This document shows positions 9,161-19,300 of a stretch of DNA of 64,000 nt, one piece after another. The notes beneath the pieces were generated by a model, which had not been told where the DNA came from, searched no databases, and was given only the letters and a program-made list of their open reading frames with translations. The stretch covers positions 1-64,000 of the forward strand of contig JAFEAJ010000015.1 of the NCBI GenBank assembly GCA_018266455.1. The letters run 5' to 3'. This DNA is from Bacteroidota bacterium (lineage in GTDB: Bacteria > Bacteroidota > Bacteroidia > Chitinophagales > Chitinophagaceae). The position numbers were made by a program, and so were the translations under genes. Positions within the stretch are counted from its first letter, which is position 1, and each line of letters starts with the position of its first letter.

Positions 9161-10813
9161 ATGCCTGAAATGACCTTGAACAAAAAACCCAATAAAGTAT
9201 TTTTTATTGTTGCATTTGCAATAATGCTTTCGATAGCCTTTTTTCAATGCTATAAAACCACACATGATTTACAGTATGCCTTTGATGTTGATTTTGACAG
9301 GGATGTTTCTTTTGCACAGAGTTTAATGGATGGTCATTATGGGCAAGACCCTAGTTATAAAGGTGAGTTTTTGTGGTACAATCCAATGGTATTTACAATT
9401 GAGGCTGCTGTATCGAAACTGACTTCATTGCCACCAAGTGCTGTTGCTGCACAGGCAGGTGCCTTCCTTAATCTTTTAAGCCCGCTTGTTTTTTTATTAA
9501 TGGCAGTATGTTTTTTTGGATCAGAAGTTGCTCTTGCTGCTTTGTTTGCTTTCCTGTTTGTTCGCGCTGATATGGTCAATGGGGGAACAACTTATGGGTA
9601 TTCCCCGTGGTTATACCCGTTTTGCTTTGCACAATTTGCTTTTTACATGAACATCATTTTTTGTTATAAAGCCTTTTCATCACAGAAATATTTTTGGTTT
9701 GTTCTGTTAGGCATAGGCATAGGCATCAGTTTTCTTGCCCATGCAGCGCCGACTATCCTGATTATATTAATCCTGGTATCTATGCAGGTCAAAAAAATGA
9801 TTGGCACAATAAAACAAAATCATATTCAATACCTGAAAAAATATTTTTTTCAGGGAGCGGTTGTTTTTGGTTTTTTTGTTTTAGCGGCCATGCCGCTTCT
9901 TTATTATGTAGCCGGGAAGTACCATTTGCGTGTAGTGAACAAAGATCCGATGGAGTATACTGAAGGCATGTTTTACATGAGTCGTTTCGGCGAGATGGTT
10001 AAAAAGAACCTTTCAGTAGCGTTGGTCGTTTCCATATTAGGGTTTATTTGGTTTTACAAGAAATTTCATCAACCAGTAATCAGAAGCATTATTTTAAACT
10101 GGCTGGTTATTGCAGTCATTATGTATGTTTATACAACAGTTCAGGCTTTTCTTGGTGGAGAAAGATATAATATCCATCTTCCGGGAACTGTTCCTTCTTT
10201 CCATTATTATTATTATATTAAAGTGGCGCAGTTCGTTTTCTTCGGCTTTGGCTTTGTTTTCCTGTTCAGGTTGCTGTGGGGATGGCTGGGAAAAGCAGCC
10301 TTTGCAAAGCAACAGTCAAATCCCTTTCAAAGTATTTTTCTTGCAGGGCTATTAGTTCTTCTTACTTTGGTCGTTTATCCTTCTTATCAGAAGCGGCCTG
10401 ATTTTACTGTAATGCGCAATTTATCAGTTGCGAGGCAAAAGAATAACGGGAAAATAGAGGCTTATCATTTTATTATGCAGCATATTCCCGAAGACAAAGT
10501 AATTCTTTGCGAACGGAAAGACAGTATTTCATTTTTCCCGGTTATGGCTACTGCCCGAAAAATGGTCAGCACAGAAGCTACTTTTTCCAATCCGTATATT
10601 GATTTTTATGAGAGGGAAAACGACAGGGAAAGTATGTTGTCCTACCTGCAAACCGGAATCCCGGGATCGGCCAGGAAATTGTTTGATAAATATGAGGTAG
10701 ATTATGTGCTGATCTCTACAAAACGGTTGAACAATTATAAATTCTTGCAATTAATTCCGCAGGATACCATTTTCCACAATGCGGGTTTTGCAATTTTTAA
10801 AGTGAACAAATAA
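9161..10813 (+). CDS. polytopic membrane protein, probable GT-C fold glycosyltransferase
   Basis: A 550-residue inner-membrane protein with about ten to twelve hydrophobic helices. After the first helix (about residues 12-30) comes a loop rich in acidic residues (FDVDFDRDVSFAQ, then GHYGQDP). This matches the layout of GT39/GT83 and related GT-C enzymes, in which a D/E-containing first periplasmic loop binds the polyprenyl-phosphate sugar donor. A soluble C-terminal part of about 130 residues (430-550) follows the last helix, also typical. Enzymes of this type add a sugar from a lipid carrier to a lipid, glycan or protein on the periplasmic side. The flippase gene 145 bases downstream fits a lipid-linked glycan pathway. 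The acceptor is unknown. It could also be an uncharacterised DUF2079-like membrane protein. Confidence 0.6.
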   Translation: MPEMTLNKKPNKVFFIVAFAIMLSIAFFQCYKTTHDLQYAFDVDFDRDVSFAQSLMDGHYGQDPSYKGEFLWYNPMVFTIEAAVSKLTSLPPSAVAAQAGAFLNLLSPLVFLLMAVCFFGSEVALAALFAFLFVRADMVNGGTTYGYSPWLYPFCFAQFAFYMNIIFCYKAFSSQKYFWFVLLGIGIGISFLAHAAPTILIILILVSMQVKKMIGTIKQNHIQYLKKYFFQGAVVFGFFVLAAMPLLYYVAGKYHLRVVNKDPMEYTEGMFYMSRFGEMVKKNLSVALVVSILGFIWFYKKFHQPVIRSIILNWLVIAVIMYVYTTVQAFLGGERYNIHLPGTVPSFHYYYYIKVAQFVFFGFGFVFLFRLLWGWLGKAAFAKQQSNPFQSIFLAGLLVLLTLVVYPSYQKRPDFTVMRNLSVARQKNNGKIEAYHFIMQHIPEDKVILCERKDSISFFPVMATARKMVSTEATFSNPYIDFYERENDRESMLSYLQTGIPGSARKLFDKYEVDYVLISTKRLNNYKFLQLIPQDTIFHNAGFAIFKVNK

Positions 10814-10957
10814 ACATTATTCTGATCATTGCATTGCCTATTTTTGACATAAAATCTCTGGATCATTTAACTTGACCTTTTTTTGAAAACCAGGTGTTTT
10901 AATCTAAAGTTTTCCGTAGAACCAAGTGCTTTATGACTAACTAATGCAAATACCCCC

Positions 10958-12310
10958 ATGTCTTCAAACAACAGAAATTACTGGCTTAAGTCAGGGTCTC
11001 TTAATCTTATCTTGAATATCCAGGCTCTTATTTTTGGGTTTGGCGGCTTTTTTTTCCTGGTTAGAATGCTGGACAAGCACAGCTTTGGTATATGGGTGTT
11101 ATTCACAGCAACAACTACCATTTTTGAAACTATACGAGGAGGACTTGTTCAAAATGCGCTAATCAGGTTTTTATCGGGCAGCAGTAAAGAAGACCATCCC
11201 GATATATTATCCGCTTCCTTTTTCATCAGTGCTATTTTAATTATTCTTTGTATAGTGGCCAATATTTCGCTGGCTGGCTATTTTGCGAGGATATGGAACT
11301 ATCCTGCATTGGTACAGATGTTTTTATTGTATAACCTTGTTTACGTTTTCCAGGCGATGCTACTGCAATTTCAATGGATTGAACAAGCTCATTTCAGTTT
11401 TATTGGTGTTCTTATAACAAATACCATTAAGCAGGGAGGCTTTTTCTTTTATGTAGCTTTTTGTTTCTTCTTAAAGGCCCATATTTCTTTGATTAGTTTA
11501 ATTTATCTACAGGTTATTTGCGCGTTTGCTGGTATGGTTACGGAATATTTTTTTGTGAAAGAATTTCTTTCGGCATCTAAAAAAATTTCAAGGAAATGGG
11601 TAGTTGAGTTATTTAATTATGGCAAATATGTTTTTGGGACTTCCGTAAGCGCAATGCTTTCCAGCACCATCAATCAAATGATGCTTGGGGCAATGGTTTC
11701 TCCCGATGCTGCCGGGGTGTATAATGTGGCGATGAGGGTTACTACCGTAGCCGATTTGCCTACGAATGCTATAGGAACAGCTGTCTTCCCCCAAAGCTCA
11801 AGGCGTTTTGCAGAGCAAGGCAGCAATGCAGGCAAATATATGTATGAAAAATCTGTCGGTACAATTTTAGCTCTGCTCATCCCTGCCCTTTTTTTGTTGC
11901 TGGTTTTTTCAAATTTTGTTGTAAATATTATTGCAGGCACAAAATACACAGATGCAATCCCGATCTTACATATTACGATTGTTACTTGTGTTATGAATCC
12001 ATTTTTCCGCTTGTTTGGCGTTATTATGGACTCGATGGGGAGCCCTAAAACCAATTTTTTGACTTTGGTCCTTTACGCGACATTAAATTTATCCTTTACT
12101 TTTTTCTTTGTAAAATGGATGCAGGTAATGGGGGCGGTTTATGCAACCCTTGTAACCGATATTATTTTCTTTATTGTTATCCAGGTTCTTCTGAAGAAAA
12201 AATTTAATGTTAATTTCTTCAATTCTTTTGCCTATGCGGTAAAGTTTTACCCTGAGTTTACTGCTCATTACCTAAAGCCGATTTATGCGAAAGTTAAAAA
12301 CAGGGCCTGA
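10958..12310 (+). CDS. polysaccharide biosynthesis / oligosaccharide flippase (Wzx-like, MATE-type fold)
   Basis: A 450-residue membrane protein with about twelve to fourteen helices. The N-terminal part (NLILNIQALIFGFGGFFFLVR) has the pattern of the PST/Wzx flippase family, and there are helix pairs of the VYNVAMRVTTVADLP type, where Wzx proteins carry their conserved central motif. The length fits the family norm of 400-500 residues. Such proteins move undecaprenyl-linked oligosaccharides across the inner membrane. It follows the GT-C-like gene and precedes the NRPS region by about 1.06 kb. Export of a glycan unrelated to the NRPS product is the conservative reading. Some MATE-fold flippases next to NRPS clusters export lipopeptides, so a link cannot be excluded. 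Confidence 0.8.
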   Translation: MSSNNRNYWLKSGSLNLILNIQALIFGFGGFFFLVRMLDKHSFGIWVLFTATTTIFETIRGGLVQNALIRFLSGSSKEDHPDILSASFFISAILIILCIVANISLAGYFARIWNYPALVQMFLLYNLVYVFQAMLLQFQWIEQAHFSFIGVLITNTIKQGGFFFYVAFCFFLKAHISLISLIYLQVICAFAGMVTEYFFVKEFLSASKKISRKWVVELFNYGKYVFGTSVSAMLSSTINQMMLGAMVSPDAAGVYNVAMRVTTVADLPTNAIGTAVFPQSSRRFAEQGSNAGKYMYEKSVGTILALLIPALFLLLVFSNFVVNIIAGTKYTDAIPILHITIVTCVMNPFFRLFGVIMDSMGSPKTNFLTLVLYATLNLSFTFFFVKWMQVMGAVYATLVTDIIFFIVIQVLLKKKFNVNFFNSFAYAVKFYPEFTAHYLKPIYAKVKNRA

Positions 12311-12431
12311 CCCAGCCTATTAATATGCCCTGGCTTTCTTGAAATATATACTTATCCACAAATCTCATGAAGTTATAGTAGGGTTTTAAATCTTTTTGTA
12401 TTTTGTAGCCTCCAAATACCCCTAAGAGTCT

Positions 12432-12815
12432 ATGGAAGCAAAGGAAACGAATAAAGTACCTTATAATGAACCTTTTACTAAAACGGTTGATGCAAAAAGG
12501 ATATTGATTGATTTCAAAAAAATCCCTCCCCCCTCGTATATATTCCGTTTTTTTAAGCCCCGGGTTGTAAAAAATAATTTTTACGAATTGCATCGCAAAA
12601 ATGCTTGTGCGCCACAGGCATTGGTAAAATCAGCATTGAGCAAAGTCTTTCAATTGTCGATTTTAAAAACAATAGAACATATAAGTAAAATTTCAAAAAG
12701 TATTTCTAACCAAACACAATCGTTTATGGTTCAAAAACAGGTAATCCAGGCTTTAGTGTATACACAAGAAGGCGCTTGCCCTGCTTTATTAAAGTTAAAG
12801 GCATATACTCTGTGA
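12432..12815 (+). CDS. hypothetical protein, doubtful
   Basis: A 127-codon open frame starts at ATG 12432, 121 bases after the flippase stop. Its first 60 residues (…KRILIDFKKIPPPSYIFRFF…) look like real protein, while the remainder is Lys/Ser/Ile-rich and less convincing. No signal peptide, membrane segment or known motif was found. It may be a small gene, the 5' fragment of a decayed gene, or a chance frame. Minus-strand frames over the same bases look worse. Confidence 0.3.
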   Translation: MEAKETNKVPYNEPFTKTVDAKRILIDFKKIPPPSYIFRFFKPRVVKNNFYELHRKNACAPQALVKSALSKVFQLSILKTIEHISKISKSISNQTQSFMVQKQVIQALVYTQEGACPALLKLKAYTL

Positions 12816-13368
12816 TTTTGAACAAATCTAAAATTGAATTTTATATTTTCTATTCGCATAACCAATTGACGAAAATATATTAAAGCCTCTGTTGCTAAAA
12901 ATGGAACACAATAAAAGAAAGGCCCTCCAGGTATCCGGGCTTTTGCAAGTTTCAGTATGCAAAAGTTTATAGAGCGATAAAGAATGCCGTTCTTTTGGAA
13001 AGCCAATTAATGGCCCTGCAACTCGATTTGCAGAAGATTTCTAAGTTGCCTGTCTAAGCTTATGAAATAACCAGAAAGATTTATTGGAGCAAAAAAGGGC
13101 ATAGCCATTCATTGATCATTTTTTAATGGCCTTGCAAAAAATTAAATATCTCTGAATAAAAGAAGCCGATTTATTGTGAAGGGCTTCGATGTTGAGGGTG
13201 TTGTTGCCAGTAATATTTCTATAGGTATAGATGAGCATTTGTTATGGGTTATCATGCAGGCCAATAATAACAGTGGCCGTGTTGTTCATGGTGGTAAAGA
13301 ATAAAATAATCATTGTTGTTTATACGTTTATAAAATATTGGTAATGTTCAAGCTAAGCTAAAATTGTT
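12816..13368. other. upstream region of the NRPS/PKS operon
   Basis: About 550 AT-rich bases precede the synthase and should include its promoter. A TAnnTTTG-like element (TACGTTTA, 13323-13330) sits 38 bases before the ATG at 13369, but I see no matching TTG box at the right distance, so this is only a candidate. A short frame at 13176-13304 is listed separately. No hairpin terminator, riboswitch or regulator gene was recognised. Confidence 0.4.
13176..13304 (+). CDS. possible small ORF upstream of the synthase
   Basis: Starting from GTG 13176 there are 42 codons to TAA 13302-13304 (VKGFDVEGVVASNISIGIDE, then a tail ending HGGKE). The residue composition looks coding and the frame lies 64 bases before the synthase start. 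In the same frame the upstream sequence stays open to a TAA about 30 bases earlier and has no ATG. It may be a leader peptide, a gene remnant or chance; no family was recognised. Confidence 0.2.
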   Translation: MKGFDVEGVVASNISIGIDEHLLWVIMQANNNSGRVVHGGKE

Positions 13369-16300
13369 ATGGCTGGATCAGTAGAGTTGAAATATGATAA
13401 TGCAGGGGCTTCCTGGGATAAAACAATAGTGGATTTATTTGCTGAGCAGGTAAATAAAACCCCTGGCCATATTGCCGTTGTTTTTGAAGGCGCTAAACTT
13501 AGCTACAAAGAACTTGATGAGCAAACAAACCAACTTGCGCATTGCCTGCAAGAGATGGGGGTTAAGGAAGAGGTGCTGGTCCCGGTTTGCATGAACCGTT
13601 CTTTAGAAATGATTATTGGTATTCTTGGGATACTAAAGGCTGGAGGCGCATATGTTCCCATAGATCCCGAATATCCGGAAGACCGGATAAGATATATTCT
13701 TTCGGATACAGGAGCAAAAATTATTCTATCCGATTCTCCCGGTAAGGTGTTGATTGCATCAGCTGGCCTTGCCGTTAAAATTATTGGCCCAGAAACTGGT
13801 TGGAATAATATGCGAATGGCTCCGAAAACAAAACCAGGGACTAAGCCATGCGCCCATCACCTGGCTTATGTAATTTATACATCTGGTTCAACTGGTGTTC
13901 CAAAAGGAGTGATGATAGAGCACAATAGTCTTTTGCATTATCTTCTTAACAATAAAACAAAATATGTAAATAGCGATCATAACAAAGCAGGCAATTATTT
14001 CAGCCTTTCTTACACGTTTGACGGGTCAATAACAGGTCTTTTTATGCCATTGATTTTTGGTAAATCAATTGTGCTGAGGGAAGCTGGCACTGTTGAAATT
14101 TTTGGAAAGGATTTTTTGGAAAATGCGCCTTATGATTTCATCAAGCTTACACCTGCTCACTTGCCGTTGCTTCAAATGGCGGTAAAGGGAAAACTTGAAA
14201 ATGTTACTAAAAGACTTGTCTTGGGAGGAGAAGCATTGCATTGGAGCCATATAAAATATATCGTAGATGAAGGGTCTTCCGTTGAGATTGTGAATGAGTA
14301 TGGGCCTACAGAAGCAACAGTAGGTTGTTGTGTTTATTCGTTTGATACCGGTGCTGTAGATAGGATTGATATTATTCCGATTGGGAAACCGTTAGACAAT
14401 GTCGATCTGTACATTGTTGATGCAAATAATCAGTTAGTCGCTACAGGCGAAACCGGGGAATTATGTATCGGAGGGCCTCAGCTTGCGCGGGGATATTTAA
14501 ATAATCCAGGGTTGACTGCAGAAAAATTTGTACCTGATCCCTTTTCTTCAGTAACTGGTGCAAAAATGTATAAAACCGGTGATGTCGTGCGTTTGCTTCC
14601 AGATGGCAATATTGAGTACATCCGAAGAGAAGATGACCAGGTAAAAATTAGAGGCTACCGTATTGAATTAGGAGAAATAGAAAATGTTTTGTTGCAGTGC
14701 CCGGGTGTTGCACAAGGTGTCGTGATAGCAAGACAGGATAAATCAGGCGAAAAAAACCTTGTTGCTTATGTTGTCCCGGAAGGGGAGTTTGACAAAATTT
14801 CGATAAACCGATTCCTGGAACTCAAATTACCGGAATTCATGGTTCCGCGTTTAGTAGTCCCTTTAAAAGCAATGCCATTAACGATCAATGGTAAAATTGA
14901 TAAAAAATCGTTGCCTGATTTAGACGCTTCTGAAATATTGAAAAATGAGTTTATTGCCGCAAGAAATAAAACTGAAACTGAGGTTGCTACTATCTGGAAA
15001 GACTTGCTTCAGGTAAAAAATGTCGGCGTAAACGATAATTTTTTTGAATTAGGGGGCAATTCAATTCTGGCAATTAAAGCAGTTGCCCTTTTAAAAGAAC
15101 TGAATTATGATTTACCTATAATTAAATTATATCAATATCCTACAGTAAATGGAGTCTCGGCTTATCTTAATAACAGGATAAGGAACAAAACCACTAACAG
15201 AAAAAAGAAAATTTCATCTCAAGGTAGCGGCGATGTAGCTGTAATAGGAATGGCTGGCCGATTTCCAGGTGCAAATACTATTGATGAGCTATGGCAACTT
15301 TTGAAAGATGGTAAGGAAACAATTTCTTTTTTTACTAAAGAAGAGCTTAGCCCTTATATTCCTATTGAGATTAGAAATGATTCAGATTATGTTGCTGCTC
15401 GCGGCATTATTGATGACGTTGAATATTTTGATGCTGGTTTTTTTAAAATTAGCCCTAAGATTGCAAAAGTGATGGACCCACAGCACCGGATATTCTTGCA
15501 ACTGGCTTGGGAAGCTTTTGAAAATGCCGGTTATATACCTGAATCTTATGATGGCACGATTGGGGTATTCGCAGGTTCAGGAAATAATACATATTTTTTT
15601 AATAATCTTCAGGGCCATCATGATTTGATTACGACAATAGGGCTTTTTAATGTGCAGGTATTAAATGAAAAAGATTATATCGCGACACGTACTGCATATG
15701 AATTAAATCTTAAGGGGCCTGCCGTAAGCGTGCATTCTGCATGTTCAACCTCTTTATTGGCAATAGCAGAAGCCGTAGAGAGTATACGTAACTGCCAATG
15801 TGATGTTGCATTGGCCGGGGGGGCTGCAATCACTTCTCCGGTAAAAAGCGGCCACATCTATCAGCCTGGTGCCATGTTAAGCCGCGATGGCCATTGTCGT
15901 TCATTTGATGCAGGCGCAGACGGGACCGTATTTAGTGATGGGGCAGGCGTAGTCCTGTTAAAACGAAAAGAAGATGCTGAAAGAGATGGCGATTTTATTT
16001 ATGCTGTCATTAAAGGTGTTGGGATAAATAACGATGGCGGAGGCAAAGGAAGCTTTACAGCCCCAAGTTCTGAAGGCCAGGCCGGAGCAATCAGCATGGC
16101 TTTGGAAGATGCAAGGATTCTTCCATCTTCCATTAGTTATGTGGAAGCTCATGGGACTGCAACTCCCTTAGGCGATCCAATTGAAATAGAGGGATTAAAT
16201 ATTGCATTCGGGAAACAGGATAAAAAGCAGTATTGTGCTATAGGCTCTGTGAAAAGCAATATGGGGCACCTTACTGCAGCCGCTGGCGTTGTAGGGTTTA

Positions 16301-19300
16301 TCAAAACTGTGCTGTCTGTTTATTATAGACAAATTCCACCATCTATTAATTACAAAAAGCCTAACCCGAATATTGATTTTGCAAACAGCCCTTTTTTTGT
16401 AAATACAGAATTGAGAGACTGGGAAATAAAAGGCAAGAGACGCGCAGGCATAAGCTCATTTGGTGTTGGCGGAACCAATGTTCATGTAATTGTGGAAGAA
16501 TTTGAAGGGAAAGAAACTGAAACTTCTTCATCAAGGCCAGTTCAATTTATAAACTGGAGTGCAAAAACAACCACCAGCCGGGAAGCATATGCAAAAAAAT
16601 TAGCGAACAGTATTCAACCTGAGCCAAATATAAACCTGGCTGATCTTGCCTATACATTGCAAACGTCGCGTCAAAATTTTAACTGCAGAAGATTTTTGAT
16701 TGCTTCCGATAAGAAAGAATTGATTGAAAAACTCAATGTTCCCTTTATATCCCCCAATGAGTCAAATCAATTAAAAGAAAACCTTGATGAAGTGGTGTTT
16801 TCATTTCCCGGACAGGGCTCTCAATATGTGAATATGGGGATTGACTTATACCAACACGAACCTGTTTTTAAAAATGCAGTTGACGAGTGCGCGGAAATTT
16901 TAAAAACATTTTTAAATGAAGATATCAGGAACATAATTTATCCTTCGGTAGCAAATACAGGCGCTGAAGAAAAAATCAATAACACGTATTACACGCAACC
17001 GGCCGTTTTTGTTATTGAATATGCCCTTGCAAAATTGTGGATCAGCTGGGGAGTACGCCCTTCATCTTTCATTGGCCATAGCATTGGTGAATATGTTGCA
17101 GCGCACCTTGCCGGAGTATTTAGCCTTGAAGATGGGCTGAAGATGATTGCCATCCGCGGAAAAATGATGTCTGAAATGCCTCGCGGCAGTATGCTCGCTG
17201 TGCGTTCCGAATTCGAGAAGATAGAATCATTTTTATCCGGCGATTTATCCTTAGCCGTTGTGAACAGCCCAGGATCCTGTGTTGTTGCGGGCCCGATAAA
17301 TTCAATTGAAATTCTTTCAAAAAAATTAGCTGCAAAAGGTATTTCTAATAAAGTGCTTGCAACCAGTCACGCCTTTCATTCTATTATGATGGATCCGATT
17401 GTTGCCCCTTTTGAAGAAATAGTCAGGACGGTGAAATTAAGCTTGCCGAGAATACCTATCGTATCTACTGTTACAGGCAATTGGATGCCTGATGCCGATG
17501 CCACCAACCCTTCATATTGGGCAGGGCATCTCAGGTCGACAGTTCGCTTTGCCGATGCCGTTGCTACATTATTAAAAGAGGAAGGAAGAGTGATTTTGGA
17601 AACAGGCCCCAAAAATGTCACCTCGTCGCTGATTCGCCAGCAAGGCAAGAAAAATACAGTCGCTATTTCAAGCCTTGATCCAACGGATGGACAATCTGAA
17701 TATTATTCTGTTTTGAAAGCAGTTGGGCAATTGTGGCTGAACGGACTTGAGATTGATTGGGAAGGATTTTATGCAGGGGAAAAAAGAAAAAAGATGCAAT
17801 TACCGGCTTATGCATTTGAAAAAACACGTTTATGGCTTGACCCGCCATCGGCGGCTGAACATACCCTGCAAAATAACAACCAGGTAATTGTTGCAATGCC
17901 AGAAATTACATCCGTCCAAGAAATCATGAATACTAATGGCGTGCCCCAAAATAATGTTATGCGAAAAGAACAACTTATAGAAAGGATAAAAGACGTACTT
18001 GAGAATGCATCCGGCATTGAGATGTCTGATATTGCCCCTGACATGAACTTTATCGAAATGGGGTTTGATTCACTATTGTTGACACAGGTAGCCATGAACC
18101 TGAAAAAAGAATTCAAGCTGCCCATTACTTTCAGGCAGCTAAATGAGGAATACAGCACTCTTGATTTATTAGCAGGGTTCCTGGATGCCAACCTCCCGCA
18201 AGAGCAGGTTCGGCAATCTGGGCCAGTATCTGTGGAGCAGCCTATGATATCAGTTCCAAATCAGCAGCCCATGAATAATATTCCTGTTCAACAATTTTCC
18301 CAGGGCAATGCAACGGCAATTGGCCTGATATCACAACAGATTCAGTTGCTTGCACAACAAATTGCATTGCTTCAGGGTGGGGGGGCTCATGGTAATAATA
18401 TGTATGCACCTCAAGTTCAAACAATGCCACAGAGCGCCATTGCAGTCCCCAATTCAACCGTTTCAAAAAAACCTGCTGAACCTGAAGTTACTGCCGAGGA
18501 GTTGGTAGAACTGAAAAAACCTTTTGGAGCAACTGCAAAAATTGAAAAGCAGTTACAGCAACTATCAGCAAAGCAGCAAACGTTCATTGACAATCTGATA
18601 AAACGGTATAATGCTAAAACCCATGCAAGCAAGGAATATACACAAAAGCACAGGGCATACATGGCAGACCCAAGAGTTGTTTCAGGCTTCAGGCCGGCTA
18701 CCAAAGAATTAGTGTACTCTATAGTGATAAAAAAATCGAAAGGCATCTATTTATGGGACCTGGATGATAATAAATATATTGATGCGCTAAATGGTTTCGG
18801 TTCAAATTTCCTCGGTTATCAACCTGATGTTATTATCAACGCCATTAAAGAACAGATAGAAAAAGGATATGAGATCGGCCCACAGCATGAACTGGCAGGC
18901 CCGGTAAGTAAGTTGATTTGTGAATTTACTGGTTTAGAAAGGGCGGCTTTATGTAACACTGGCTCTGAAGCAGTGCTTGGTGCAATGCGTATTGCAAGAA
19001 CAGTGACTGGCCGCTCAATTATTGTTGCATTTTCGGGGTCTTATCATGGCATTGTTGATGAAGTAATTGTTCGTGGAACTAAAAAGCTGAAATCGTTTCC
19101 GGCCGCATCAGGTATTATGCCCGAAGCCGTTCAGAATATGCTGATACTTGAATATGGAACTGATGAAAGTTTGCAAATCATTAAAGAAAAAGCAAATGAA
19201 ATTGCCGCGGTTCTTGTTGAACCAGTACAAAGCCGCAGGCCCGAATTCCAGCCAGTAGAGTTTTTGAAAAAATTAAGAGACATTACTGCTCAGTCCGGAA

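Noticed and set aside
12294..12593. Minus-strand frame of 99 codons after the flippase
   Set aside because: Aromatic- and Arg-rich with an improbable composition; overlaps the flippase end and the slightly better plus-strand frame.
13369..13420. First synthase as a truncated NRPS missing its condensation domain
   Set aside because: A starting A-PCP without C is a normal loading module, and the start codon fits the beginning of the A domain.
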